A DNA stretch of 64,000 nucleotides, taken from Segatella copri (GTDB lineage: Bacteria > Bacteroidota > Bacteroidia > Bacteroidales > Bacteroidaceae). The translations under genes and the position numbers were made by a program. The stretch's first letter is position 1; each line of letters opens with the position of its first letter. The stretch is taken from positions 3,576,501 through 3,640,500 of the forward strand of contig NZ_JAPDUW010000001.1 of NCBI RefSeq assembly GCF_026015295.1, read 5' to 3'. The notes beneath the pieces were generated by a model. The model was not told the DNA's origin. It ran no database searches and worked only from the letters and a program-made list of their open reading frames with translations. Positions 26,268 to 36,493 of the stretch are shown here, piece after piece.

Positions 26268-28805
26268 ATGCTAAAGAATTTATCTTTCATTGCCCTTTTG
26301 GGCATCGCTGTCGTTGGTGTTCCAAGTGAACTCAGCGCCAAGAGCGTAAAGGTGGCAGGCACCCAGAAAGGTACGGCTGCCAAGTCTATCACCCGTCAGG
26401 TGGCTCAGCAGAATGTAACCATCGAATTCTATTCTCCATCCATCGTCCGCATCTTGAAATCTGATGCCGGACTTGGTGCTCCTGTTCAGAAGAAAAGCTA
26501 TTCTGTCATCTTGAAACCTCAACAGATGAAGGGCGTTCAAATACAGGAAAACGGAGATATTGTAAAAATCAATTCTAGTTTTATTTCCGTTGAACTGAAT
26601 CAGCAGACTGGCGAAATCCGCTTCCTTTCGAAGGATGGAAAGTTGCTGCTTACTGATACGAAGACCCGTCTGGAAGCCCGCAAGGATGAAGCCAACAAGG
26701 GCAAGTACCGCATAGAGCAAGACTTCCGTCTTGCTGATGACGAGGCAATCTATGGTCTGGGACAGTTGCGCGATGTTTACATGAATCAGCGTGGTCGACA
26801 GAATATCGTACTCTGGAATAATAATACTTATATCGCCATCCCTTATTTCACCAGTGAGAAGGGCTATGGTCTTTACTGGGACAATGCCGGAAAAACCTAT
26901 TTCAATGATATTGTAGCATCCAGGGATAATGGCAACCAGCCATCATGCACTTCCTTCACCAGTGAAGTAGGAACCTGTGCCGACTACTATTTCATGTACA
27001 AGGATGGTACACAGGATGGAGTCATCGCCAGCATCCGTGAACTGACCGGACAGGCTACGATGTTCCCGAAATGGGCGATGGGCTTCTGGCAATGCCGTGA
27101 GCGCTATAAGACCAGCGATGAACTGGCGGGCGTATTGGATAAGTATCGCGAACTGAAGATTCCTACTGATGCCATTGTGCAGGACTGGCAGTATTGGGGA
27201 TGCGACTCCAACTGGAATGCGATGAAATTCCAGAATCCATATTATATAAATAAGGTGGGCGACCCAGCCTATGCCAAGTATCTTCCTACCGATATGAAGC
27301 AGATGAAGGCACAGGAAGAACCCCGCCTGAAGAGTCCGGAAGAGATGGTGAAGTATGTTCACAAGAACGATGCCCATCTGATGATTTCCATCTGGGCAAG
27401 TTTCGGTCCTTGGACAGAGCAGTATCGTGAACTGAAGAAGATGAATGCCCTCCTTCCTTTCGATACCTGGCCAAGAAACAGTGGCGTGATGCCATACGAT
27501 GTCTTCAATCCGAAGGCTCGCAACCTCTACTGGAAGTATCTTACTCATCTCTACCAGATGGGCTTTGATGCCTGGTGGACCGATTCTACGGAGCCAGACC
27601 ATTTTGAGAAGCCGGGCGATGAGAACTATCAGACCTTCGATGGTTCATGGTTGGGCGTGAAGAACGCCTTCCCATTGTTGCACAACAAGAGCATCTACGA
27701 GCACCAGAGAGCGATGAAGGGCAACACAAAGCGTTCGCTCCAGATGACCCGAAGCGGCAGTCTCGGTATTCAGCATTATGGCACCATCTGCTGGAGCGGT
27801 GATGTGCTGGCTTCCTGGAACGAGATGAAGAATCAGATTCCATCGGGCTTGAACTTCTCGCTCTGCGGTATCCCATTCTGGAACACCGACCTAGGTGGTT
27901 TCTTCTACTGGGAGTTTGAACAGAATCCAAAGAACCCAGCCATTCAGGAATTGCAGACCCGCTGGATGCAGTGGGGAACCTTTATGCCATTGATGCGTAA
28001 CCACTGTTCTTCGCCGATGGTAAGCGAACTGTATGAATTCGGAAAGCAGGGCGACTGGGCTTATGATGCTATGATTAAGGCCATCAAGCTGCGCTATCGC
28101 CTTTTGCCTTATATCTACAGTACGGCTGGCGACTGTGTACAGAATAGCGGAAGCATGATGCGTGCCCTGGTAATGGATTATGCGGCAGACAAGAAGGCTT
28201 CCCGTCTGAACGATGAGTATCTCTTTGGCCGCAACATCCTGGTGAAGCCGGTAACCGATCCTTTATACACCTGGAAGGATAAGGAGAAGAAGGGCCATAC
28301 CATCTATCCTGATGTAAGGAAGGCAGCTGCGCCTGTGAATGTTTACTTGCCAAAGGGTAATAAATGGTATGATTTCTGGAGCAACACCCAGTATGAGGGC
28401 GGTCAGGATATCCAGCGCCTTTGTCCTGTCGACATCATGCCTGTATTCATCAAGGCAGGTACCATCCTGCCATTCGGTCCTGAAGTGCAGTATAGTTCAG
28501 AGAAGCCTTGGGATGAACTGGAAATTCGTGTCTATCCTGGTGCTGATGGTAAATTTACGCTCTATGAGGATGAGGGTGACAACTATAATTACGAGAAGGG
28601 TAAATTCTCGGAAATCCAGTTTGTTTGGAATGAAGCAGACAGAACCCTGAACATCGCTCCACGCAAGGGCAGTTATAAGGGAATGCTCCAGCATCGCAGA
28701 TTCCATATCGTATTGGTGGATGCCAATAGTGGAGCGGGCGATCAGCCTATGCAGGCAAGCAAGAGTGTGGAATATGACGGAAAGGCTGTAAAGATACAGA
28801 TGTAA
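26268..28805 (+). CDS. Exported GH31 alpha-glycosidase, probably alpha-xylosidase type
   Basis: From ATG 26268 the product is 845 residues with a signal peptide (MLKNLSFIALLGIAVVGVP, ending LSAK); the upstream TTG at 26214 is unlikely. The GH31 pattern is clear: N-terminal beta sandwich (YGLGQLRDVYMNQRG), the barrel with PTDAIVQDWQYWG, and the nucleophile Asp439 in AWWTDSTEPD, then the C-terminal sandwich (IMPVFIKAGTILPFGPEVQYS). In a xylan/xyloglucan setting alpha-xylosidase or alpha-glucosidase activity is most likely. Its last 27 codons and the promoter behind it are duplicated at 56150-56306. Confidence 0.9.
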   Translation: MLKNLSFIALLGIAVVGVPSELSAKSVKVAGTQKGTAAKSITRQVAQQNVTIEFYSPSIVRILKSDAGLGAPVQKKSYSVILKPQQMKGVQIQENGDIVKINSSFISVELNQQTGEIRFLSKDGKLLLTDTKTRLEARKDEANKGKYRIEQDFRLADDEAIYGLGQLRDVYMNQRGRQNIVLWNNNTYIAIPYFTSEKGYGLYWDNAGKTYFNDIVASRDNGNQPSCTSFTSEVGTCADYYFMYKDGTQDGVIASIRELTGQATMFPKWAMGFWQCRERYKTSDELAGVLDKYRELKIPTDAIVQDWQYWGCDSNWNAMKFQNPYYINKVGDPAYAKYLPTDMKQMKAQEEPRLKSPEEMVKYVHKNDAHLMISIWASFGPWTEQYRELKKMNALLPFDTWPRNSGVMPYDVFNPKARNLYWKYLTHLYQMGFDAWWTDSTEPDHFEKPGDENYQTFDGSWLGVKNAFPLLHNKSIYEHQRAMKGNTKRSLQMTRSGSLGIQHYGTICWSGDVLASWNEMKNQIPSGLNFSLCGIPFWNTDLGGFFYWEFEQNPKNPAIQELQTRWMQWGTFMPLMRNHCSSPMVSELYEFGKQGDWAYDAMIKAIKLRYRLLPYIYSTAGDCVQNSGSMMRALVMDYAADKKASRLNDEYLFGRNILVKPVTDPLYTWKDKEKKGHTIYPDVRKAAAPVNVYLPKGNKWYDFWSNTQYEGGQDIQRLCPVDIMPVFIKAGTILPFGPEVQYSSEKPWDELEIRVYPGADGKFTLYEDEGDNYNYEKGKFSEIQFVWNEADRTLNIAPRKGSYKGMLQHRRFHIVLVDANSGAGDQPMQASKSVEYDGKAVKIQM

Positions 28806-28807
28806 GT

Positions 28808-28872
28808 GTTACATCATATAAAGTATTTGATACTTGTGATAAAGTAGTATTCTGCTTTTTTGTTTATCTTTG
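28808..28872 (+). promoter_or_regulatory. Regulon operator and promoter of the GH3 gene
   Basis: Direct repeats GTTACATCATATAAAGT (28808-28824) and GATACTTGTGATAAAGT (28829-28845) are 21 bp apart; -7 box TATCTTTG at 28865-28872 is 36 bp from the second repeat start. The first repeat begins two bases after the GH31 stop. Confidence 0.8.
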
Positions 28873-28919
28873 CAGCGCAAATAACAATTTAATATACCAA
28901 TAGCTTAATAGTAATTACA

Positions 28920-31526
28920 ATGAACAAGAATGTTATATACGCAGCTTTGATGTTTGTGGTAACTATGTCTTCCGGCAATGCCTCAGCGCAGCAGTTGCCT
29001 TATCAGAATCCAGCCCTCTCGGCTCATGAGAGAGCGGTAGATTTATGTGGTCGTCTCACTTTGGAAGAGAAAGCTTCTCTGATGCTGGATGATTCGCCGG
29101 CTATCCCACGATTGGGAATCAAGAGATTCCAGTGGTGGAGCGAGGCACTGCATGGTGTGGCGAACATGGGAGATGTAACCGTCTTTCCGGAACCTATCGG
29201 AATGGCAGCTTCGTTTAACGACAGAATGGTGTATAGAGTCTTTGATGCAACATCTGATGAGATGCGTGCCAAATGGAATGAACTGCAGCAGAAGGGAGGA
29301 GATGTAACCCGTTTCCATGCTTTATCTGTCTGGACTCCAAACGTGAATATCTTCCGTGATCCTCGCTGGGGACGTGGACAGGAAACCTATGGTGAGGATC
29401 CTTATCTTACCAGTAGGATGGGATGTGCCGTGGTGCGCGGATTGCAGGGACCTGAAGATACGAAATACCGCAAACTCTGGGCTTGTGCCAAGCACTATGC
29501 AATTCATAGCGGACCAGAATGGGCTCGCCATACAGACAATATTACCGATGTTACACCGCGCGACCTTTGGGAAACTTATATGCCTGCCTTCAAATCACTG
29601 GTGCAGGATGCCAAGGTGCGTGAGGTGATGTGTGCCTATCAGCGTTGGGATGATGAACCATGCTGCGGCAACACCCGCCTTCTGCAGCAGATTCTCAGGA
29701 ATGAGTGGGGATTCAAGTACCTGGTAGTTTCCGACTGTGGCGCTGTTACTGATTTCTGGGAGAATCATAAGGTTTCGAGCAATGCCAGAAATGCGGCAGC
29801 TAAGGGCGTATTGGCTGGAACCGATGTAGAATGTGGATTTAATTATGTATATAAATCGGTGCCTGAGGCTGTGAAGTATGGTGCCCTGACTGAAGAAGAA
29901 GTTGATAAGCATGTGATTCGTCTGCTCGAAGGTCGTTTCGACTTGGGTGAGATGGATGACAACAAGATAGTTTCATGGTCGAAGATTCCTGTATCTGTGC
30001 TTTGCAGCAAGGCGCATCGCCAGCTCTCGCTCGATATGGCTCTGCAGACCATGACGCTGCTCCAAAACAAGAATGAGGTATTACCTCTCGATAAAAAGGT
30101 AAAGAAGATTGCTTTCATCGGACCAAATGTGGATAACGAACCGATGATGTGGGGAAACTATAATGGTACTCCACGACAGACAATTACCATCCTGGATGGT
30201 ATCAAGAATCGTTTGAAGAAAAACCAGGTCGTCACTTTTAAAGGGTGCGACCTGGTGAACGATCAGACTTTGGATTCTTACTTCGACCAGTGTAGCATGG
30301 ATGGCAAGATGGGCTTTAAGGGCACTTTCTGGAACAATCGTGAAATGAACGGTAAGCCTGTTACCATCACCCAGGAAAAGAATCCTGTGCAGGTAACTAC
30401 CTATGGCCAGCATTCGTTTGCACCTAATGTGAAGTTGACGGGCTTTTCTGCCAAGTATGAAACCGTATTCCGTCCTAAGCAAAACGCCAAGGTATTACTC
30501 GATGTGGCTGCCTGCGGTCATTATGAGGTTTATCTGAATGGTGAGAAAAAGTCAGAGAAGAGTGATTGGCGTACTGTAGAATCCCGCATCGAGTTTGAGG
30601 GCGAGAAAGGTAAGGAGTATCAGATAGAAATACGATATGCTGAGATGCCAACCTATAATGCGGATATGAAGATCAATATCGGTCATGAGAATCCTATCGA
30701 CTATCAGGCTTCGCTCAAGCAGTTGAAGGATTGCGAGACAGTAGTCTTCGTAGGTGGCATCTCTCCACAGTTGGAAGGTGAGGAAATGCCTATCGAGATT
30801 TCTGGCTTCAAGGGTGGTGACCGCACCAACATCGAATTGCCTAAGGTTCAGCGCAATTTCCTGAAGGCTTTGAAGGAGGCGGGCAAAAAGGTTGTCTTTG
30901 TCAACTGTTCGGGTTCGGCTATCGCTTTGACTCCAGAGACAGAGAGTTGCGATGCCATTCTCCAGGCCTGGTATCCTGGTCAGGAAGGTGGTGAGGCAGT
31001 GGCTCGTGTACTCTTCGGAGAGTACAATCCTGCCGGCAAGTTGCCAATCACTTTCTATCGCAATTCCAATCAGTTGCCTGATTTCAAGGATTACAGCATG
31101 AAGGGCAGAACCTATCGTTATATGAACGATGCGCTCTTCCCATTCGGTTACGGCTTGAGCTACACTTCTTTCCGTATTGGCGATGCTACACTTTCCAACT
31201 CTATCCTGAAGAAGGGTGAGAAGATTACCTTGAAGGTGCCTGTAAGTAATGTTGGCAAGAAAGATGGAACCGAGGTGGTGCAGGTGTATGTGAAGGATCC
31301 TGCCGATATCGAAGGACCATTGAAAAGCTTGAAGGCTTTCGAGAGAGTGGAGGTAAAAGCCGGTGCAACAGCTCAAGCCGTCATCACCCTGGACAGCAAG
31401 AACTTCGAACTCTTCGATGCTGCAACCAATACCGTCCGTGCCAAGGCAGGAAAGTATGAGGTTTATTACGGCAGCAGTTCGGCTGATAAGGATTTGAAGA
31501 AACTGGATGTTTCTATTGAATATTAA
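28920..31526 (+). CDS. Exported GH3 beta-glycosidase with PA14 insert, probable beta-xylosidase
   Basis: The 868-residue product has a signal peptide (ends NASAQ). The (beta/alpha)8 domain covers about 30-370 with KHYAIHSGPEW and the nucleophile Asp272 in VVSDCGAV. The second alpha/beta domain starts near 385 and is interrupted at about 440-600 by a PA14-like beta barrel (GTFWNNREMNGKPV, YEVYLNGEKKSEKS). A fibronectin-III-like domain closes the protein (VSNVGKKDGTEVVQVYVKD). This architecture is known from Prevotella xylosidases that release xylose from oligosaccharides. The catalytic parts look complete. Confidence 0.9.
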   Translation: MNKNVIYAALMFVVTMSSGNASAQQLPYQNPALSAHERAVDLCGRLTLEEKASLMLDDSPAIPRLGIKRFQWWSEALHGVANMGDVTVFPEPIGMAASFNDRMVYRVFDATSDEMRAKWNELQQKGGDVTRFHALSVWTPNVNIFRDPRWGRGQETYGEDPYLTSRMGCAVVRGLQGPEDTKYRKLWACAKHYAIHSGPEWARHTDNITDVTPRDLWETYMPAFKSLVQDAKVREVMCAYQRWDDEPCCGNTRLLQQILRNEWGFKYLVVSDCGAVTDFWENHKVSSNARNAAAKGVLAGTDVECGFNYVYKSVPEAVKYGALTEEEVDKHVIRLLEGRFDLGEMDDNKIVSWSKIPVSVLCSKAHRQLSLDMALQTMTLLQNKNEVLPLDKKVKKIAFIGPNVDNEPMMWGNYNGTPRQTITILDGIKNRLKKNQVVTFKGCDLVNDQTLDSYFDQCSMDGKMGFKGTFWNNREMNGKPVTITQEKNPVQVTTYGQHSFAPNVKLTGFSAKYETVFRPKQNAKVLLDVAACGHYEVYLNGEKKSEKSDWRTVESRIEFEGEKGKEYQIEIRYAEMPTYNADMKINIGHENPIDYQASLKQLKDCETVVFVGGISPQLEGEEMPIEISGFKGGDRTNIELPKVQRNFLKALKEAGKKVVFVNCSGSAIALTPETESCDAILQAWYPGQEGGEAVARVLFGEYNPAGKLPITFYRNSNQLPDFKDYSMKGRTYRYMNDALFPFGYGLSYTSFRIGDATLSNSILKKGEKITLKVPVSNVGKKDGTEVVQVYVKDPADIEGPLKSLKAFERVEVKAGATAQAVITLDSKNFELFDAATNTVRAKAGKYEVYYGSSSADKDLKKLDVSIEY

Positions 31527-31590
31527 GTAACGGTATACTAATTAATATATACTGCTTTCAATAGTATCAATCCAATAAAATAATCGAATT

Positions 31591-33987
31591 ATGAAAAGAA
31601 TCCTTTGTGTACTTATTGCAGCCATCTGGCTCTGTACTTGCTGGGCAGGGAATGGCAAGAAACCTATTGTCTGGGAACAGCCGGTAGCTGAATCGAATCA
31701 GCTATTTTATGATCCTTTTCAATCTCAACTCAACATCTATCGTGTGGAATTCGCAGATGATGAAACACGAGTGTTCATGCACATCACTTTTCCCCCACAC
31801 TATTGGGTAAAGTTTGTGAAGGAAACCTATCTCCTTGCTGATGGCAAGAAATATCTCGTCAAGAGCTGTGATGGACTGAAACTTGACGAAGAACACTATA
31901 TGCCAAGCTCAGGCAAGGAGGATGTGGTCTTCCACTTCGCACCGCTCCCCAAGAAGACCCGAAAGTTTGACTTCCTGGAAGGTGACGGCAAGAAGAACTT
32001 CAAGATATTTGGCATCGAGAATATCGATACCCGCATCAAACAGCTCTTCTCCTCGCTTTGGCGCAACGATGCGACCGGCGATTGGGAGATAGGATTCTAT
32101 GAAGATTTCGCCATCTACGACTGCCGTTACTGGCAATACAAGCAGAAGAATCAGAAGGGCGACAAGTACTCTTTCATCCTTACCGATGGCAAGAGCGACC
32201 TGGCTGTCAACATCGACAAACCTCAACATGGCAAGCGCACGATGACCATCAACGGCAAGAAAGCCGAATATTCGCTCATTACCACTTCCACCCTTCCGGA
32301 TTATCCGCAGAAAGATGAGACCACAAGTCTGAAGGATACTCATAACAAGCCCGATACGGCTATTGTTGTGGGATGGCTCAGAAATATGCCTAAGGAATTT
32401 TGGGATAGAGGGCAGGAGTATAGTGTGCAGTATTATGATCTCTTTTCCACATTCACGGAATTGAGCAATTGTAGCAAGCTCGATTCTCTTGGCAGATTTG
32501 AGATCAAAGTGCCTCTCATCAACTCTACCGAGGTTTTCATGGACTGGAAACATACTTATATCAACACGGTATTGGAGCCAGGTGAGACCTATTATCTGCT
32601 CTATGACTTCAAGTCTGGACATTCCATCTTCATGGGCAAGAACTGTCGCTTGCAAAACGAACTGCTGGCGCATCCTATCCCAATGATTAACGCAGACTAT
32701 GCAGGTAAGGATGAGAATAAGGTTCCAGCCCAGGAGATGATGCAGATTCTTGAATCCAGATATAAGGAGGCTGAAGGGAACTTACGAAAACAGATAGAAA
32801 AATCGGCATCTATTTCCAGATGTTATCAGGAGTATGCGGCTCAATACCTTCTCTGCATTTATGCTACGGATATCTTGCAAGGAGCATATAGCGTAAAAGA
32901 CAATGTTTTCCCTCAGGAATATGTGAGCCAAGTGGAAAAAATATGGAAGGAGATTCCGCAGCCTTATACTCAGTTTCGTGACTATAGTATGCTGACTAAT
33001 GATCTCATCGGCCAGGAAAGAAGGTTAAAGTACAGTACCCCCATGGGAAGGACCTATGGATTCTTATCCACCAATTCTTATCCGGAACTGTTGAGAAAGC
33101 ACAAGGCTCTGGGGGATATTGCGATAACCGATTCAGAAATTGCTACGGTGGAACAATGGGCTAAGAATCTGGATGCCATAACTATCAAGCAATATCAGAC
33201 GACAGATGCCAAGGAGCAGGAGAAAATAGTAAAAGCTTTTTCCAACTCAGTCCTTGACAAGCGCGCTACGGCTATCATTGGTAGAGAAGATATTGCCAAG
33301 ATGCTTAAGGATGAGACTCCTCTCATCGATGTATATTATGCCCAGCATATAGCTGATAGCATGGGATGCAACCAGCAGCAGAAAGATGTCATCATCTCCA
33401 AGGCCTTTCTTCAGATGTTGGAAAGACTAGCCATGCCACTCAATAGTTATGGTCTTGACCTGGCAGAACACAGCATCAGTTCTGAAGTTCTCAGGGAGAA
33501 AGTATTGGCAGAACACCGTAAGTACCTGTCTTTGCAGAACAAGGATATTACAATTAGTATCAAGACAGCTCCGCAGGATATGAGCGATGGGGAGAAGCTT
33601 CTTCGCCATATATTGGAGCCTTATAAGGGAAAGCTTGTATTGCTGGATGTCTGGGGAACCTGGTGTGCCCCTTGCAAGGAGGCTCTAGCCCATTCGAAGG
33701 AAGAGTTCGAACGCTTGGCACCATACGATGTGGTATATCTATACATGGCAAGCAGAAGTCCGGAAGAGTCATGGAAAAATATCATCAGACTGAATAATCT
33801 GGTTGGCGACAATATCGCCCACTACAATTTGCCAGCGCCTCAGCAGAGTGCCATCGAGAACTATCTCAACATTCGCTCCTTCCCATCCTATCGCCTCTTC
33901 GACAAGGAAGGAAATCTGGTAGATGTGAAAGTGGATGCTCGCCAGCTTGACAATCTGGAGAAAATCATCAAGGAACTGAACAGATAG
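31591..33987 (+). CDS. Exported thioredoxin-fold protein of the TlpA/AhpC type
   Basis: The 798-residue product has a signal peptide (VLIAAIWLCTCWAG). The long N-terminal part, about 570 residues, is beta-rich and then helical and matches nothing I can name; related Bacteroidota proteins carry similar extensions. Residues about 650-798 form a thioredoxin-like domain: LVLLDVWGTWCAPCKEAL with the active Cys692 and Cys695 and IRSFPSYRLFDKEG with the cis-proline. It likely reduces or isomerises disulfides in exported proteins. It follows GH3 by 64 bp with no separate promoter seen and precedes a terminator, so it probably ends the xylan operon. Its link to xylan use is only positional. Confidence 0.8.
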   Translation: MKRILCVLIAAIWLCTCWAGNGKKPIVWEQPVAESNQLFYDPFQSQLNIYRVEFADDETRVFMHITFPPHYWVKFVKETYLLADGKKYLVKSCDGLKLDEEHYMPSSGKEDVVFHFAPLPKKTRKFDFLEGDGKKNFKIFGIENIDTRIKQLFSSLWRNDATGDWEIGFYEDFAIYDCRYWQYKQKNQKGDKYSFILTDGKSDLAVNIDKPQHGKRTMTINGKKAEYSLITTSTLPDYPQKDETTSLKDTHNKPDTAIVVGWLRNMPKEFWDRGQEYSVQYYDLFSTFTELSNCSKLDSLGRFEIKVPLINSTEVFMDWKHTYINTVLEPGETYYLLYDFKSGHSIFMGKNCRLQNELLAHPIPMINADYAGKDENKVPAQEMMQILESRYKEAEGNLRKQIEKSASISRCYQEYAAQYLLCIYATDILQGAYSVKDNVFPQEYVSQVEKIWKEIPQPYTQFRDYSMLTNDLIGQERRLKYSTPMGRTYGFLSTNSYPELLRKHKALGDIAITDSEIATVEQWAKNLDAITIKQYQTTDAKEQEKIVKAFSNSVLDKRATAIIGREDIAKMLKDETPLIDVYYAQHIADSMGCNQQQKDVIISKAFLQMLERLAMPLNSYGLDLAEHSISSEVLREKVLAEHRKYLSLQNKDITISIKTAPQDMSDGEKLLRHILEPYKGKLVLLDVWGTWCAPCKEALAHSKEEFERLAPYDVVYLYMASRSPEESWKNIIRLNNLVGDNIAHYNLPAPQQSAIENYLNIRSFPSYRLFDKEGNLVDVKVDARQLDNLEKIIKELNR

Positions 33988-34039
33988 TAAGAATACTGAT
34001 AAAATCCCCTTCAAGGTATTGGGTGCACAGTTGAATACA

Positions 34040-34078
34040 TAATAAATCCCGAAATCGCTTGGCGGTTTCGGGATTTTT
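34040..34078 (+). terminator. Terminator at the end of the GH3 operon
   Basis: AAATCCCGAAATCGC pairs with GCGGTTTCGGGATTT with a short loop, followed by T residues. Confidence 0.8.
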
Positions 34079-34081
34079 GCT

Positions 34082-34089
34082 TATCTTTG
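34082..34089 (+). promoter_or_regulatory. -7 promoter box TATCTTTG
   Basis: TATCTTTG lies directly after the terminator, 27 bp before the ATG at 34117. Confidence 0.65.
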
Positions 34090-34116
34090 TATCTGTTTAA
34101 AGATTAACAAGTAAAC

Positions 34117-35748
34117 ATGAATACAGAGCAACAAAAGATAGAATACAAGAGTCTGCAAAAGATTCGAACAGGAGAGAAAGGATTCAAAGAGCTCTCCACT
34201 ACTTGTGTGGCTTTAGCCAATGCACAAGGTGGACAAATTATGATTGGCGTAGAAGACAAGACAAAGAAGCCTGCTCCCAATCAGGTTATACCGCAAGAAG
34301 AGGCAAATAGTGCTGTTACAAGATTGCGTGGACTCTGTTTCAACGTAGGTCTTGCTGTAGGCGACGTTTGTGCAGACGAAACTGGCAGCCAGTACTTTGC
34401 CATCACAGTATTCCCTTCACTCCATTCATATGCCACCACTTCTGATGGCAAAATGTACATCCGTGTCGCAGACAAATGCGAGCCTGTGCGTAGTGAAGAT
34501 ATTCAACGTGTAGGAGAAGAGAAAGGAGCTTTCCAATGGGAACTTGTGCCAACACGATTTGAATTGGAAGATGAGAATAAGACGAATCTCTCTAAATTCG
34601 CTAATGATATACGCCAATCTGATAGAGTGAAGCAGCATGTCAAGCAGCTCGATGATATGGAAATTGGCGAACAGTACCATCTTCTTGACGGCAACAAGAT
34701 GACTAATCTTGGTGTCTTATGGATTGGTACAGCCAAACAGCGTAGCCGTATTTGCTATCCTATCACTGTGCAATATATCGTATATGATGACTTGGAGAAC
34801 AAAACCAACAAATTGGAATGGCGTGACAATACACGTAATCCGAAAGAACTTTTGGAAGATATTATGGACAAGGCTGTAGAGTTGACCTATAGCTATGAGA
34901 TGCCTAATGGACTCTTCCGTAAGACAGTACGCTATTATAACGAGAACTTAATCAGAGAGCTGCTTGTTAACAGTTTGGCTCATAGTTCAAGAACCATCTC
35001 TAACGACATCACAATCAAGGTGTATCCAGGTTATATCAGCATCTCCAATCCTGGTGGTCTCCCTTTGGGTGTAACCAAAGACAACATCCTTCATACTAAG
35101 CACAGACGTAATCCGAATATGATTGAGATACTGACTGCACTTGGATTGATGGAAGGTGAGGGCTCTGGCTATGACTTGATTTATGAGTTGGATGCCGTTG
35201 AAGCAAAGAAACAACCTGAGATAGAATCAACATTCAACACAGTCACAGTATATCAAAGTGCAGAGATTACGGATAAAGAAGTTGTTCGCCTGATGGATTA
35301 TGTTGACCATAATTATCAGCTTTCCCAAAAGAACAAGATTGCTTTCGGTATCATAGCCAGAGAGAAACGCATTGCCGCAACCGATTTATCTAAAATCCTC
35401 CAGCTATCTGCAGAAGAACGATTGAGAAGCTATATTGATAACTTAGACAAAAGCAATCTGATAACGAAAGGTGGCGTCAAGAAAGGATCATTTTTCCAAA
35501 TCAATACAACTTTGCTGAAAAATGCAAAATCTAACATTGTTACTAGTTTGAAGACTATAGAACCACATGTTCTTAAGGCACTAATTATGGAAGATCTCCG
35601 TGTGCATCCTTTGAGTAAAATATCTGATATAGCAGAGCGCATTCCTGATATAGATATGAAAGAGATTCGAAAGATGCTCTATTCTATGGTTGGGAAGGAG
35701 ATAGAAAAAGAGGGCACTCGATTTGATAGTAAATATTATATAAAGTAA
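34117..35748 (+). CDS. AlbA_2 (Schlafen-like) domain protein with GHKL ATPase-like domain
   Basis: The 543-residue protein has an N-terminal AlbA_2 domain (about 5-125): IEYKSLQKI, then ALANAQGGQIMIGVED, and KMYIRVADKCEPV. The centre (about 280-370) is a HATPase_c_4-type module with RELLVNSLAHSS and ISISNPGGLPLG. The C-terminal 170 residues have winged-helix character (IAATDLSKILQLSAEERLRSYI). Proteins of this build are usually treated as transcriptional regulators; some work in phage defence. It stands alone with its own promoter after a terminator. No target is evident. Confidence 0.85.
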   Translation: MNTEQQKIEYKSLQKIRTGEKGFKELSTTCVALANAQGGQIMIGVEDKTKKPAPNQVIPQEEANSAVTRLRGLCFNVGLAVGDVCADETGSQYFAITVFPSLHSYATTSDGKMYIRVADKCEPVRSEDIQRVGEEKGAFQWELVPTRFELEDENKTNLSKFANDIRQSDRVKQHVKQLDDMEIGEQYHLLDGNKMTNLGVLWIGTAKQRSRICYPITVQYIVYDDLENKTNKLEWRDNTRNPKELLEDIMDKAVELTYSYEMPNGLFRKTVRYYNENLIRELLVNSLAHSSRTISNDITIKVYPGYISISNPGGLPLGVTKDNILHTKHRRNPNMIEILTALGLMEGEGSGYDLIYELDAVEAKKQPEIESTFNTVTVYQSAEITDKEVVRLMDYVDHNYQLSQKNKIAFGIIAREKRIAATDLSKILQLSAEERLRSYIDNLDKSNLITKGGVKKGSFFQINTTLLKNAKSNIVTSLKTIEPHVLKALIMEDLRVHPLSKISDIAERIPDIDMKEIRKMLYSMVGKEIEKEGTRFDSKYYIK

Positions 35749-35899
35749 TGGCATAAAAAAAAAGGTCTGAAAAAGAAAAAACTGTTAAAAATCATGTATT
35801 GAACTAATAATCAGCGACTTTCTTTTTTTCAGTATTCTTTTTCTACTCCTATATTTCATAAAAGAGATTTTAAGTCTCGGTATAAGAACAGACATTACG

Positions 35900-36088
35900 A
35901 TGGAAACAAAGGATACCATCTATGTGATAGAACTGAAATTTAATAAGTCGGCACAAGAGGCTCTTGACCAAATCAACAACAAGCATTATACTGATGCTTT
36001 TGCCCTAAGGGGCAAAACCGTGGAAAAGATTGGTATGAACTTTATGATTGATGAAGATAAGACGATTGTATTGGATTGGGCAAAATAG
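35900..36088 (+). pseudogene. C-terminal fragment of a PD-(D/E)XK (PDDEXK_9) nuclease-domain protein
   Basis: The 62 residues read YVIELKFNKSAQEALDQINN and then a beta strand and short helix, the usual last part of the large Bacteroidota AAA-ATPase/PDDEXK_9 proteins (over 500 residues when complete). The ExK motif (IELK) is kept. Nothing in the upstream 150 bp encodes the ATPase part, so this is a remnant. Confidence 0.75.
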
Positions 36089-36182
36089 GCTTTATGTTAA
36101 TGGGGTTAACTCGCTCTAATTTGGACTTTGATTGAAAATCAAGAAGTTGGGCGTTTGCCTATATTATATAGGTAACAATATG

Positions 36183-36208
36183 GAAACGAGCGGACTTCTG
36201 CTCGTTTC
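36183..36208. other. Hairpin downstream of the nuclease remnant
   Basis: GAAACGAGC and GCTCGTTTC form a 9-bp stem with an 8-nt loop. Few T residues follow, so termination is uncertain. No gene is seen from 36089 to 36493. Confidence 0.5.
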
Positions 36209-36400
36209 TGTATTTTGCAATATGCAAAGAACACCTCAATTTGGGGGCAAAGATACGATATTTTTCTAAATATCCAATGATTTACAAGAGGAATTTTATG
36301 GAAATTAGAACTTTTTATAGTAAAACCTTGCTTCGCAAGTAATTTGAGATTAGAAACATCAGTGAATCCAAATTTAATGTATATTGTCTGTTTCCACAAT

Positions 36401-36453
36401 TTTCACTGTGGTACGACTCCCAACAATATGTACCACAGTGAAACTTCTTTTTT
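36401..36453 (+). terminator. Perfect 14-bp dyad with T-run
   Basis: TTTCACTGTGGTAC (36401-36414) pairs with GTACCACAGTGAAA (36430-36443) and is followed by CTTCTTTTTTT. It lies 41 bp beyond the stop of the minus-strand response regulator and can end transcripts on the plus strand; the dyad may also act as a protein site. Confidence 0.6.
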
Positions 36454-36493
36454 TATATAGTTGTGCGAAAAAACATCAAGTCAATTCTTGTCA

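Noticed and set aside
33988..34116. Possible riboswitch or small RNA between operons
   Set aside because: The only structure is a simple terminator hairpin followed by a promoter.
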